A stretch of 46,380 nt of DNA from Flavobacterium sp. BFFFF2 (GTDB taxonomy: Bacteria; Bacteroidota; Bacteroidia; Flavobacteriales; Flavobacteriaceae): contig NKJD01000028.1 of the NCBI GenBank assembly GCA_002256385.1, forward strand, positions 1-46,380, given 5' to 3'. Within the stretch, counting starts at the first letter, position 1, and each line of letters opens with the position of its first letter. Positions 27,934 to 37,254 of this stretch are shown here, piece by piece. Both the position numbers and the translations under genes were made by a program. Below the pieces are notes generated by a model. It was not told the origin of the DNA. It saw nothing but the letters and a program-made list of their open reading frames with translations, and searched no databases.

Positions 27934-29421
27934 ATGAAGTTAAAAATTTATACAATCTTGTTAATTTCTGTGTGTAGCCAGATGCATGCACAAAAATTTA
28001 CTTTAAAATGGTCCGAAGACACCAAAACAAGGGGCTCAATTCAAGTTCTTGGCGGAAATAAAGACGCAATTTTTGTGGCAAACAGGACCAAAGACCATGA
28101 GTTGTATTGTCGAAAATACAATTACAATGCGCAACTAATTGACGAGCAACCGGTCGTTTTTAATTTTCAAGAAGATAAAAAATATAGTTACGACGGCGCC
28201 TTTTTCATGAAAGATCAAATCAGTCATTTTTTTCGAGAGCATAAGCGCAAAGAAGATTTGAATCTGCTTTATACGTCATCGTCCGATTTTAATTTGAAAA
28301 TGTCTCCAGATATTAAGGTACTCGAAGAATTGTCTGATGACGCAACACCTTTTGCTGATTATCGTTTTTCAAAAGACTCTACAAAAGTGTTAGTATACAG
28401 CGGATTAAAGCAAAAAAGAAAAGACCCTTTTGAAATGGTTTTTAAAATATACGACAACACATTTCAAAAATTATTGTTTAATAAGAATGTACAATTGCCC
28501 TTTTTTTCCAAAAAAATCTACGCCGTGGATTTCCGCATTGACAATTTTGAAAACATCTATATACTTGCTCGTGTTGAAAAAGAAAGAGATGAACGCGAAG
28601 ACGATTACAGCAAATTCTGTTACAAAATTTTCATCATCAACAAAGGTGACGATATAAAAGAAATTAAACTGGATTACAAGAACAACAATATTAGTTCTAT
28701 TGGTCTTATTCCAGGAGACAATGACACTTTTATCTGCTCCGGCTTTTTACGAGATATTAGCAATTCCTTTTTTGCACGACGAAAAAACGTGGTAACCAAT
28801 GAGTTTTTTAATTGTATCATTGACTGTAAAACAGGAACTGTTAAATCATCAAATGTCATTGAGTTAGAAGGGTTATATCCAGAAAAATTGCGCAGCGAAG
28901 AAGACTATGTCCCTTATTATGTTCGTTCGGTTTACAGCCGAAAAGATGGCGGTTTTGTGATTGTCGCTGAACAATATAAAATTATTATCATTCACACTCA
29001 AAAGTATACGACTGAAAGAGTGTATTATTGCGATGTGGCTTGTATTAACATCAATAGTAAATCGGAAGTTGAAACGGTGTCACGCATTCCAAAATATCAA
29101 TTAAATGCGACAAATCCATCTATCTTTTCAACCTATTATAATGATGAAACGTATATCATATACGAAGATGTAGAAAAAAACATTGAAGCCAGCGACGACA
29201 AAGAAATCAAAAGAAGTTCCCAATCGTTATTTTCTTCTGACTCCAAAAACGCCTTGTTTGTTGCAACCATCAAAAAAGATGGCAGTATAACCAAAGATAT
29301 TTTGTTTAGCTACAAAGGCACTTCCCTTCGTCCCCGAATTGGATCCATGTTAAGAGTTGATAAAAACAAAATTATTTTAAATGCGTACGACACTTTAGGC
29401 GTATTGGAAATTGCCAAATAG
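27934..29421 (+). CDS. Exported protein of unknown function, possibly propeller-like
   Basis: The 495-residue product has a signal peptide (MKLKIYTILLISVCSQMHAQ). The mature part is beta-rich, with repeated segments such as FENIYILARVEKE, DGGFVIVAEQYKI and LRPRIGSMLRVDKNKIILNAY that resemble blades of a WD-like propeller. It lacks a T9SS C-terminal domain, so it is probably periplasmic or outer-membrane bound. I recognise no named family. A strong terminator follows. Confidence 0.7.
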   Translation: MKLKIYTILLISVCSQMHAQKFTLKWSEDTKTRGSIQVLGGNKDAIFVANRTKDHELYCRKYNYNAQLIDEQPVVFNFQEDKKYSYDGAFFMKDQISHFFREHKRKEDLNLLYTSSSDFNLKMSPDIKVLEELSDDATPFADYRFSKDSTKVLVYSGLKQKRKDPFEMVFKIYDNTFQKLLFNKNVQLPFFSKKIYAVDFRIDNFENIYILARVEKERDEREDDYSKFCYKIFIINKGDDIKEIKLDYKNNNISSIGLIPGDNDTFICSGFLRDISNSFFARRKNVVTNEFFNCIIDCKTGTVKSSNVIELEGLYPEKLRSEEDYVPYYVRSVYSRKDGGFVIVAEQYKIIIIHTQKYTTERVYYCDVACININSKSEVETVSRIPKYQLNATNPSIFSTYYNDETYIIYEDVEKNIEASDDKEIKRSSQSLFSSDSKNALFVATIKKDGSITKDILFSYKGTSLRPRIGSMLRVDKNKIILNAYDTLGVLEIAK

Positions 29422-29442
29422 GCCATTGAATTTTTTACCAAT

Positions 29443-29472
29443 AAAAAGGCTGCCGATTTACGCAGCCTTTTT
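29443..29472 (+). terminator. Intrinsic terminator
   Basis: AAAAAGGCTGC (29443-29453) pairs with GCAGCCTTTTT (29462-29472). It lies 21 bases after the stop of the preceding gene. Confidence 0.9.
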
Positions 29473-29566
29473 TATTGATGAAAAGCATTAAAAACAGCAT
29501 TTTACCAAAGTATCTCCAATCATGAACTTTATGAAATGTTTGGCTTACATTAACTGAATCTATGTC

Positions 29567-29574
29567 TATTTTTG
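29567..29574 (+). promoter_or_regulatory. -7 promoter box of the YqhD-type gene
   Basis: TATTTTTG matches TAnnTTTG and lies 14 bases before the ATG at 29589. It sits inside the longer possible reading frame, so it argues for the later start. TTTG at 29539 is 24 bases upstream. Confidence 0.55.
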
Positions 29575-29588
29575 AAAAAAAAACGATC

Positions 29589-30755
29589 ATGCTCAATTTC
29601 GACTTATACAATCCGGTACATTATTATTTTGGCAAAGACCAAGAAACCAAACTTGCTCAACTCATTCCAGCAGGCGCACGCGTTTTGTTGGCTTACGGCG
29701 GTGGCAGCATTTTTAAAAACGGGGTTTACGATAAAGTCAAAGCCCAATTAACCGGTTTTGAGTGCGTAGAATTTGGCGGCATTGAACCCAATCCACGCTT
29801 TGAAACTTTGATTAAAGCCGTCAATCTGATCCGGGAACATGACCTTACTTTTATTTTGGCCGTGGGCGGTGGCAGTGTCATTGATGGGGTAAAATTCATT
29901 TCGGCTGCTGTTCATTTTCAGGGCGACCCGATACAAATTTTACGCGAACGCATATTATTTACCGACCCAACCAAAGTAGTTCCTTTCGGCACTGTGCTCA
30001 CCTTGCCAGCCACAGGCAGCGAAATGAATTCAGGTGCGGTGGTCACCATTGAAGCCACTCACGAAAAATTGGTGTTGGGCGGCAGTGCGCTGTTTCCAAA
30101 ATTCTCCATTGCTGACCCAACCGTGATTGCATCTTTGCCATTGCGGCAATTGCAAAATGGGGTGGTGGATGCCTTTACGCATGTCATGGAACAATATTTA
30201 ACCTATCAGCATGGTGCCTTACTTCAAGACCGCATTGCCGAAGGGGTGCTCCAAACTTTGGTTGAAATTGGCCCGGCGGTTATTGCAAATCCAAGCGATT
30301 ACCCGTTGGCTTCCAACTTTATGTGGTGTTGCACCATGGCGCTCAATGGTTTATTAGGCAAAGGCGTTCCCGTTGATTGGGCCACGCACATGATTGGCCA
30401 TGAACTCACCGCCAAATTCGAGATTGACCATGCGCGTACTTTGGCCATTATAGGCCCTAATTTATACCGTGTTATGCACCAAGAAAAAGAAGCCAAATTG
30501 GCCCAATATGGCCGCAGAGTTTGGAATATTCAAGGTTTTTCCGATGCTGAAACGGCCAACGTTGCCATTGATAAAACGGTGGCTTTTTTCCAGGAATTGG
30601 GCGTACCCACCAAACTTTCTGACTACACCGATCAATTTGAAGGAACCGCAGAACTCATCGCGGCGCGTTTTGTTGAAAGAGGTTGGTTGGCTTTGAGTGA
30701 CAGCCAAAAAGTAACACCCGAAAAGGTCATTGAGATTGTGAAAATGAGTTATTAA
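29589..30755 (+). CDS. yqhD: YqhD-type iron/zinc-dependent NADPH aldehyde reductase
   Basis: YqhD-family enzymes reduce short-chain aldehydes with NADPH and give protection from lipid-peroxidation products. From ATG 29589 the protein is 388 residues and begins MLNFDLYNPVHYYFGK, aligning with the family. The nucleotide motif AYGGGS and the GGGSVIDGVKF segment are present. The metal ligands fall at D194, H198, H267 and H281, the same numbers I recall for E. coli YqhD. Substrate is not visible from sequence. It is a single-gene unit with a promoter and a terminator. Confidence 0.9.
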   Translation: MLNFDLYNPVHYYFGKDQETKLAQLIPAGARVLLAYGGGSIFKNGVYDKVKAQLTGFECVEFGGIEPNPRFETLIKAVNLIREHDLTFILAVGGGSVIDGVKFISAAVHFQGDPIQILRERILFTDPTKVVPFGTVLTLPATGSEMNSGAVVTIEATHEKLVLGGSALFPKFSIADPTVIASLPLRQLQNGVVDAFTHVMEQYLTYQHGALLQDRIAEGVLQTLVEIGPAVIANPSDYPLASNFMWCCTMALNGLLGKGVPVDWATHMIGHELTAKFEIDHARTLAIIGPNLYRVMHQEKEAKLAQYGRRVWNIQGFSDAETANVAIDKTVAFFQELGVPTKLSDYTDQFEGTAELIAARFVERGWLALSDSQKVTPEKVIEIVKMSY

Positions 30756-30772
30756 TTCGCTGGATATTAAAT

Positions 30773-30813
30773 AAAAAAGGCATTTCAAATGAAAACTTGA
30801 AATGCCTTTTTTT
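30773..30813 (+). terminator. Intrinsic terminator of the YqhD-type gene
   Basis: AAAAAAGGCATTTCAA (30773-30788) pairs with TTGAAATGCCTTTTTTT (30797-30813) around an 8-base loop. Confidence 0.9.
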
Positions 30814-30832
30814 ATGAATAGGGTGGAATTAT

Positions 30833-31424
30833 CCCAAATTACGCATTAGAAATTTATTACAAGTAAAAATGACTGCAAATCTGGAAATGTACTGATGAAG
30901 CGATTTAAACTTTTCTCAATTGGCTGTAAAATGGTCTTTTCGCCCCATATTTCAGCTTTTTATTATTGAAGTGGTTTAAACTTTTTTCAATTGGCTGCAA
31001 AATGGTCTTTTCGCCCCATATTTCAGCTTTTTATTACTCCGTAGCGCTGCTATGCAGTGCAAAAAAGCTAAAATCTGGAACAAAAATCTTCATTTTTCGC
31101 TTCAATCAAAAAAGTTTAAACCACTTCATTCCGTAGCGCTGCTATGCAGTGCAAAAAAGCTAAAATCTGGAACAAAAACCCTCATTTTTCGCTTCAATCA
31201 AAAAAGTCTAAATCACTTCAATTTTTTGTCCTCAATGTAGCTCTGCTACACCTGCGGTAAAAAAAGTCCGTGCACTCCCAGCTTTATTGTCCTTTTCCCA
31301 TTTTAATGGCGTTAATATTTGTTTTTTAAAGGTCATTAAGAACCAACTTTTTTTAATTGGAGTTTGCAAATGCAAACTTTTTGTAAGTGTTGGTTTCATT
31401 ACAAAGTCTAACGCATAATTTGGG
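30833..31424. mobile_element. MITE-like element, long copy, with TIRs and ATTAT target duplication
   Basis: The 592-bp element begins CCCAAATTACGCATTAGA and ends with the complement of CCCAAATTATGCGTTAGA (16 of 18 match). It is flanked by ATTAT at 30828-30832 and 31425-31429. It has no credible gene. It is longer than the copy at 23229 because it carries tandem palindromic GAAGTG...CACTTC modules, roughly 30897-31219. The right-hand ATTAT includes the stop codon of the DUF5686 gene. Confidence 0.88.
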
Positions 31425-31425
31425 A

Positions 31426-33798
31426 TTATCTGATCGAAAAAGTAACCGAAAATTTAAACACAAAGTTGTCTTTGTTTTGAGGTAATTGATAAGGACCATA
31501 CCGATAAAAACCGCCCATGCCAAAACCAATATAACCCACATCGAGGTAATTGAGCTTAAGGAGTTGGTCAATTTGTAACCCGCTTTCCATAAAAATACGC
31601 CCGTTTGCTCGTTCAATGCCATACGTGGCAGCGGTTTGCTCGCGTACTTCACCCATCGCCATATTTTGATGCACTGAAATCACAGGCTGAAACTTTCCTT
31701 TTTTTATTAATAATCCCTCAAATGAATGATGGATAAAACATTGTATAAAGCGGTCATAAATGAGCTCGTAGGGCTGTAACGTTTGAAAATAATTTTTAAC
31801 AATATAAGCCACTTGCTTGTCCCAACTGCCATAACCCGTAAAAGCCAATCCCAAAGGAACCGTTTTGTCAAGTAACCCGCCTTCAATGCGGTAAGAGGTG
31901 TTGCCAAATGCAGGCGTAAAAAAGCTATGACTGATGCGGCCTTCTAATTTGTGGTAGGTGGTCGTGTTTCCTGCTACACTTACATCGCCCCTAGTGCCGA
32001 GTACCTCAACTATTGGTTTATTAGTAGGCATTTTTGCATCTTGCCCAAAAGTGCGTACAATGCCGCCATTGGCCTCATAACGCAAACCCAATTGCCATTG
32101 CCGATGCACTTGTTTTTCGGGTAATGGCCATACAGTTTCGGTCATATAAGTGGGTTTGGTTTCGTAATAATCCAAAGCGGCTGAAAATTGCCATGAACGG
32201 CTCAAATAGCCCGATATTTTACCGCTGTAATGCCGGCCTTCATCAAATTGCCAAGCCATAAAATTCCGCAGATTTACCGTTTGGGCGTCGTTTTTCCTTA
32301 AGCCATAACTGCCCCATTCATGCAAATTGTATTCGTACAGACCATCGAGTCGCCAGCGCCAATCGTTGTAAAAAATCCAATAGGCCGAACCCCCATATTT
32401 CCATTGGGAATCTTTTTGGCCGTAACCTGCAAAGGCGCCAGCACCCATGCGCTTTAACCAAGTATCGGAAGTTAAAATGCCCGTACCCCAACGGGTGCCT
32501 TCGTAGCGGTTAAAAAGAATGGTTTTGCTTAAATCAATGTCTAATTTGCCAAGCGGTAATCGGCCTCGGCCAAATTTTTCAATCCAACCTAAATACCGAT
32601 CAAAATGGTGTTTATCGCCCAAACTATCTAAAAACTCGTAGGTGTTTGTTTCAGCTTTCACCAGCGGTTCCTTGCGCTTTTGCTGCCAATACAAACTGTC
32701 TTTTTGCGAGGCACCCTCAGCGATCCAGACTTTTTCAAGCGGAAATCGGGTTTTTTTCTGGGGCGGTGTAAATGAAATGTCTGTCAGATAACTTTTTCCT
32801 TGCACAAACATGGTTTCGTCGGGGCTGGGCACTTGGGTAAATGCCAACACATAATTGAGCTGTTCTGGGAACCATTTTCCGCTGGGGGTCAACGCATATT
32901 TTTGTTCAATTTTGAGTCTAATTTTACCCAATTCAAAAGGTTCAGCCGTCACGTTTTGGACTGCATAACCTTGCGTATTGATGTACAAAACCCCGGTTAA
33001 TCCCTCGAAAGATGTTTTTATTTTGGGGCGGTAAGCAATCACAAAAACGGTGTCTTTGTGCTGATACAAGGTGTCTTTGAGGCTGTAGTGATAATGTTTT
33101 AAACTGCCTTTGGCAATCGGGTTCAAAAAGTGAATATTTAACAGATCAACGTGGGGTTTGTAAAACGAAAAAGGCTGCAAATCGGTAGCCAAACTGGCAA
33201 AAGTGGGGTTTTTGAAACCCGAAACTTTGGTGGCAATGATTTTTTCAGCACTCTGATTCGGCGCTTCATAAGTGCGTTCGGTAACGCTTTCCATTAAAAA
33301 GAGCGGGCTTTCTTGCATTTTTTTGGGCAATTCTTTGCGGAATTCTTGGCTCTTTTGCCCGCTAATATTGTACTGCACCTTGTTGTAACATTGGTATGAA
33401 AACCAAGCATAATTTTCGGGGTTGTTTTGCGGAATATTGGCAATGGTTTTTCGGATAATGCGCCAAGCTGGATTCTCTTTTTGTACAATGGTGACATCGT
33501 TCAGCGAAGTAACCAAAGGCTTTAAAAACAGGGCATTCGGGCCATTGGCAACACAGTGAAACACCTGGGTTTCATACCCCACAAAACTCACTTTGATGTC
33601 TAATTCAGATTGGTTGCTTTTAATGGCAAAATGGCCGTCAATGTCGGCAATAACTGCTTCGTTGTTGCCACCAACCACCCTAATATTGGCGAATGCTAAA
33701 GGGAACTTGGTATCAACGTGATTAACCGTTCCGGTAATGCGGTGTTGGGCTTGGGTGCATGTGCCCATGAACAAAGTAAAAAGTAACATCCATTTCAT
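31426..33798 (-). CDS. DUF5686 outer-membrane protein with carboxypeptidase-regulatory-like domain
   Basis: From ATG 33796-33798 (MKWMLLFTLFMGTCTQAQ, a good signal peptide) the protein is 790 residues. Residues about 20-105 form the CarboxypepD-regulatory-like plug domain (ITGTVNHVDTKFPLAFANI, DIDGHFAI, VSFVGYETQ). The rest is DUF5686, starting at NPAWRIIRKTIANIPQNNPENY and ending in a beta-barrel-like C-terminus (FKFSVTFSIR). The family is confined to Bacteroidota and its role is unknown. It follows the acyltransferase gene on the same strand. Its stop codon lies in the target duplication of a MITE. Confidence 0.87.
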   Translation of the reverse strand: MKWMLLFTLFMGTCTQAQHRITGTVNHVDTKFPLAFANIRVVGGNNEAVIADIDGHFAIKSNQSELDIKVSFVGYETQVFHCVANGPNALFLKPLVTSLNDVTIVQKENPAWRIIRKTIANIPQNNPENYAWFSYQCYNKVQYNISGQKSQEFRKELPKKMQESPLFLMESVTERTYEAPNQSAEKIIATKVSGFKNPTFASLATDLQPFSFYKPHVDLLNIHFLNPIAKGSLKHYHYSLKDTLYQHKDTVFVIAYRPKIKTSFEGLTGVLYINTQGYAVQNVTAEPFELGKIRLKIEQKYALTPSGKWFPEQLNYVLAFTQVPSPDETMFVQGKSYLTDISFTPPQKKTRFPLEKVWIAEGASQKDSLYWQQKRKEPLVKAETNTYEFLDSLGDKHHFDRYLGWIEKFGRGRLPLGKLDIDLSKTILFNRYEGTRWGTGILTSDTWLKRMGAGAFAGYGQKDSQWKYGGSAYWIFYNDWRWRLDGLYEYNLHEWGSYGLRKNDAQTVNLRNFMAWQFDEGRHYSGKISGYLSRSWQFSAALDYYETKPTYMTETVWPLPEKQVHRQWQLGLRYEANGGIVRTFGQDAKMPTNKPIVEVLGTRGDVSVAGNTTTYHKLEGRISHSFFTPAFGNTSYRIEGGLLDKTVPLGLAFTGYGSWDKQVAYIVKNYFQTLQPYELIYDRFIQCFIHHSFEGLLIKKGKFQPVISVHQNMAMGEVREQTAATYGIERANGRIFMESGLQIDQLLKLNYLDVGYIGFGMGGFYRYGPYQLPQNKDNFVFKFSVTFSIR

Positions 33799-33888
33799 AA
33801 AAACAGTTTCATCTTTAGTTGGAATAATGGCTGAAAAGTTACAGAAAAACGAAGTGGTCATTTGTTTTAAAAGGTGTTGCTTTACCAT

Positions 33889-34974
33889 TTACGATTTAGA
33901 TGGAAAAAAGAGATTAACGATGAATTTCCTTTTTTCTAAAAAAAACTCTTCAACTACTATTGTAACTGCTACAGCAAATAAAAAGGACGTGACGAGGTAT
34001 AGCAATAAACCTAAGAAAGAATCGCCAAAAGCATAATAAAAATAGAAGGCAAAAACAAAATGCCACAAATACCAATTGTAGCTGTAATAGGCTATAAATT
34101 GAATGATTCTAAAGCGGCTAAAGTCTACAAAGTAACATCCAAACAAGAGTAAAAAAAAGACAAATGGAATCAATGAATGAAAAACAACTTGCTTATAAAA
34201 CCCATCGTCAAAATATGTTAAAACCCACAGAGAAATGATTAGTAAAGCGCTACTTAAACTCACAGAAGTTATTTTGACACTTGTTTCTTTAGAGAAAGTA
34301 GCGAAATCAATGAGTATAAAATTCAAAAGTACGCCCCAAGCCAAAGCGTCAATTCGGTTATGGGTGCCTACGGCAGTATTTAAATGAAACACAGTGTATG
34401 AAACATACTTCGCTGTAATGCCAAATAAAACAACCATTATAGTCAAGAAATACAACGCTGTCTTTTGAATGTTTTTTGGAAAAATGGCTTTTACCGCAAT
34501 AAACATGATTGGAAGCACCAAATAAAAATGTTCTTCAACGCATAATGACCAAACATGTTCAAATGCAGGATGTGGTGTGTTTCCTGTATAATTTTGATAA
34601 AAAAAAAGATACCGCTTTATGTCATTCAAAGGGATCAGATGTAACGGCTGTTCGTTGACCAAAAAGAAAAAAGCAAATACACTGCCACCGATAATGAAAA
34701 AATAATAGGACGGCCAAATTTTCAGTCCTCGTTGTAAAATAAATTTAAAGTAGGAAATTTTATTGTCTGCGTTGAAATCTTTGGTTAGCAAACCGCCAAT
34801 TAATAGGCCCGAAATCACAAAAAACAAATCAACCCCGATGTTTCCAAAAGGCAAAAGATAATGGTAATGATATAATACAACGGCTAAGATGGCCAAACCT
34901 CTAAAAAAATCGACACTCGACACTCGATTAGACGCATTAATAATCTGAATGCTTTTTAAATTTAATTTGTTCAT
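33889..34974 (-). CDS. Acyltransferase 3 (OafA/YrhL-type) membrane O-acyltransferase
   Basis: The 361-residue protein (from ATG 34972-34974, MNKLNLKSIQ) has about ten membrane helices. It shows the family motifs RGLAILAVVLYHYHY, with the catalytic-type His, and GNIGVDLFFVISGLLIGGLL, and a HVWSLCVEEHFYLVLPI segment. Such enzymes acetylate or acylate surface glycans, LPS or peptidoglycan. The acceptor is not evident from the neighbours. It precedes the DUF5686 gene by 90 bases on the same strand. Confidence 0.9.
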   Translation of the reverse strand: MNKLNLKSIQIINASNRVSSVDFFRGLAILAVVLYHYHYLLPFGNIGVDLFFVISGLLIGGLLTKDFNADNKISYFKFILQRGLKIWPSYYFFIIGGSVFAFFFLVNEQPLHLIPLNDIKRYLFFYQNYTGNTPHPAFEHVWSLCVEEHFYLVLPIMFIAVKAIFPKNIQKTALYFLTIMVVLFGITAKYVSYTVFHLNTAVGTHNRIDALAWGVLLNFILIDFATFSKETSVKITSVSLSSALLIISLWVLTYFDDGFYKQVVFHSLIPFVFFLLLFGCYFVDFSRFRIIQFIAYYSYNWYLWHFVFAFYFYYAFGDSFLGLLLYLVTSFLFAVAVTIVVEEFFLEKRKFIVNLFFPSKS

Positions 34975-35020
34975 CGTGAAAAAGGTTGATAAAAAATAAG
35001 AGGAAATCAATTTCAGCTAA

Positions 35021-35028
35021 CAAATCTA
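35021..35028 (-). promoter_or_regulatory. -7 promoter box of the acyltransferase gene
   Basis: The minus strand reads TAGATTTG, 46 bases before the ATG at 34974. No clear -33 element. The remaining 35029-35397 is a divergent intergenic region without a recognisable gene. Confidence 0.45.
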
Positions 35029-35397
35029 ATGAAATTGCCTAGTGAAAATTAAGATGGATTTCGGCGTGTTTTAAAATTCAAAAAAAAAGGCGCATCTATT
35101 TTAAGTATAACAAACAGTGAACCTATCGCTTTTGCTTTCAGCTGCTTTGCGAAATAGTTTGTTTTTTTGAGTTGAAAATTACACGAACAAATTATTTTCA
35201 CGAGCCTCCATTGACATTGGACAGCTGCGATTTAATTTGTGCCAAGCCACATTTTAAAGAATCATAATAGGATTTGAAAGGCGATATAGGTCATCTTTGA
35301 ATAGTCTTTCGTACCAAAATAGAGGAACCTAAACATGGGGAACTTTTTTTGTCGCGCTATTGCGTGTGTCATTATGCCTTTAATTGACAAAAAATTT

Positions 35398-35405
35398 TAT
35401 CTTTG
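35398..35405 (+). promoter_or_regulatory. -7 promoter box of the aminolipid synthase gene
   Basis: TATCTTTG matches TAnnTTTG, 25 bases before the ATG at 35431. It falls inside the longer open frame that starts at 35335, which argues against that upstream start. Confidence 0.55.
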
Positions 35406-35430
35406 TTTTTTGCTCAAAAATCAACAAAAA

Positions 35431-37248
35431 ATGGGGTTAGTTACGGCCAAGGAAGTTGCAAAAGTCATTAAAACAGACCGCTACGGTGTGTTCGGCACTT
35501 TTTCGGGGTGGTTACTCATGAAACTTTTAAAGATTTCAACCCTCAATGATATCTACAATCGGCATAAGCACCTCTCGGAATTGGAGTTTCTAAATGCCAT
35601 TTTAAATGAATTTCAAATAAAATTTGAAATACCCGAAGAAGACCTCAAACGCCTCCCAAAAGACGGGGCTTATATCACCATTTCAAATCACCCTCTGGGC
35701 GGCATTGATGGCATTTTGCTGCTTAAACTGATGCTGGAGCGCGAACCTAATTTTAAAATAATTGCCAATTTTTTGTTGCACCGCATTGAGCCCATGAAGC
35801 CTTACATTATGCCGGTGAACCCGTTTGAAAACCACAAAGATGCCAAATCGAGTGTCATTGGTATCAAGGAAACGTTGCGTCATTTGCGCGATGGGAAACC
35901 GTTGGGGATGTTTCCGGCGGGTGAAGTGTCAACGTATAAAGACGGGAAATTGGTAGTGGATAAAGCGTGGGAAGAAGGCGCCATTAAACTCATTCGCAAA
36001 GCGCATGTGCCCGTGGTTCCCATTTATTTTCATGCCAAAAACAGCCGATTGTTTTATTGGTTGTCTCAATTCAATGATACGTTGCGCACGGCCAAACTGC
36101 CTTCGGAATTGCTGACCCAAAAAGACCGTGTTATTAAGGTGCGCATTGGCAAACCCATTTCGGTGAAGGAGCAAGATGAATTTGACACCTTAGAAGATTA
36201 CACCGAATTTTTACGGAAAAAAACCTATATGTTGGCCAACCCGTTTGACGAAAAAGAGAAAGAAAGCTTTTTGTCAACGGCCAGTTTAAAATTGCCCAAA
36301 AACCCAAAAACAATTGTTACTCCAGCCAATCACGACCAAATTGTGAAAGAGGTGGAAGAATTGCGCAAAACAGATTGCCGATTTTTTCAGAGTAAAAATT
36401 ATGAGGTGTTTTTTACGGAAGCTACTCATGTGCCCAATATTTTACATGAAATTGGCCGCTTGCGCGAAATCACTTTCCGAGAAGTGGGCGAAGGCACCAA
36501 CGAATCAATCGATTTAGACAAATTTGACCGGTATTACCACCACATGTTTTTGTGGGACGATAAAACCCAACAAATAGCGGGTGCTTACCGGATGGGCTTG
36601 GGCTCGCACATTTACCCCAAATACGGCGTCGAGGGATTTTATGTCAATGATTTGTTCCGATTTGAACCCGAACTACACGACATGTTGAACAAATCCATTG
36701 AAATGGGCCGGGCCTTCATTATTAAGGAATACCAACAAAAGCCCTTGCCCTTGTTTTTGTTGTGGAAAGGCATCGTTCACACTACTTTGCGTTATCCGGA
36801 ACATAAATTTTTATTGGGCGGCGTCAGCATTAGCAACCAGTTTTCAAACTTTTCCAAGTCACTGATGATTGAGTTTATGAAATCGCATTTTTACGATCCG
36901 TATATTGCGCAATACATACATCCGAAAAAGGAATTTAAAGTTAAGCTCAAAGACGAAGACAAAGATTTTGTGTTCAACGAATCGGAGGCTGATTTAAATA
37001 AATTTGACAAAATCATTGATGAATTAGAACCTGGCTCGTTGCGTTTGCCTGTATTGCTTAAAAAATACATTAAACAAAACGCCCGGGTGATTGCTTTTAA
37101 CGTTGACCCACTGTTTAACAATGCGGTAGACGGACTTATGTACATTCGCATTGCAGACATTCCTGAAAGCACCATGAAACCTGTCATGGAAGAGTTTCAA
37201 AAGGAAGTGGAACGAAAATTGGCCGAAAAGGGGGAAGACCATTTGTAA
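35431..37248 (+). CDS. Bifunctional acyltransferase, OlsF-like aminolipid (ornithine/glycine lipid) synthase candidate
   Basis: The 605-residue protein joins two acyltransferase domains. The N-terminal half is PlsC/OlsA-like, with an SNH87PLGGID93G motif (H-x5-D spacing) and MFPAGEVSTY. The C-terminal half (about 310-480) is a GNAT-fold OlsB/hemolysin-like N-acyltransferase, with EIGRLREITFREVGEGT and IAGAYRMGLG. This order is that of OlsF, known from Serratia and Flavobacterium, which makes ornithine or related aminolipids from an amino acid and acyl-ACP. In Bacteroidota the product could instead be glycine or serine-glycine lipids. The hydrolase gene follows after 6 bases and may be co-transcribed. 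Confidence 0.8.
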   Translation: MGLVTAKEVAKVIKTDRYGVFGTFSGWLLMKLLKISTLNDIYNRHKHLSELEFLNAILNEFQIKFEIPEEDLKRLPKDGAYITISNHPLGGIDGILLLKLMLEREPNFKIIANFLLHRIEPMKPYIMPVNPFENHKDAKSSVIGIKETLRHLRDGKPLGMFPAGEVSTYKDGKLVVDKAWEEGAIKLIRKAHVPVVPIYFHAKNSRLFYWLSQFNDTLRTAKLPSELLTQKDRVIKVRIGKPISVKEQDEFDTLEDYTEFLRKKTYMLANPFDEKEKESFLSTASLKLPKNPKTIVTPANHDQIVKEVEELRKTDCRFFQSKNYEVFFTEATHVPNILHEIGRLREITFREVGEGTNESIDLDKFDRYYHHMFLWDDKTQQIAGAYRMGLGSHIYPKYGVEGFYVNDLFRFEPELHDMLNKSIEMGRAFIIKEYQQKPLPLFLLWKGIVHTTLRYPEHKFLLGGVSISNQFSNFSKSLMIEFMKSHFYDPYIAQYIHPKKEFKVKLKDEDKDFVFNESEADLNKFDKIIDELEPGSLRLPVLLKKYIKQNARVIAFNVDPLFNNAVDGLMYIRIADIPESTMKPVMEEFQKEVERKLAEKGEDHL

Positions 37249-37254
37249 AATCGA

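Noticed and set aside
30833..31424. Short open frames inside the MITE as a transposase remnant
   Set aside because: They are under about 65 codons, repeat one another because of the tandem modules, and show no catalytic motif.
33799..33888. Longer start of the DUF5686 protein
   Set aside because: The extension would bury the signal peptide that begins MKWMLLF at 33798.
35335..35430. Longer start of the OlsF-like protein
   Set aside because: The extension contains the -7 promoter box at 35398-35405 and looks non-protein-like.
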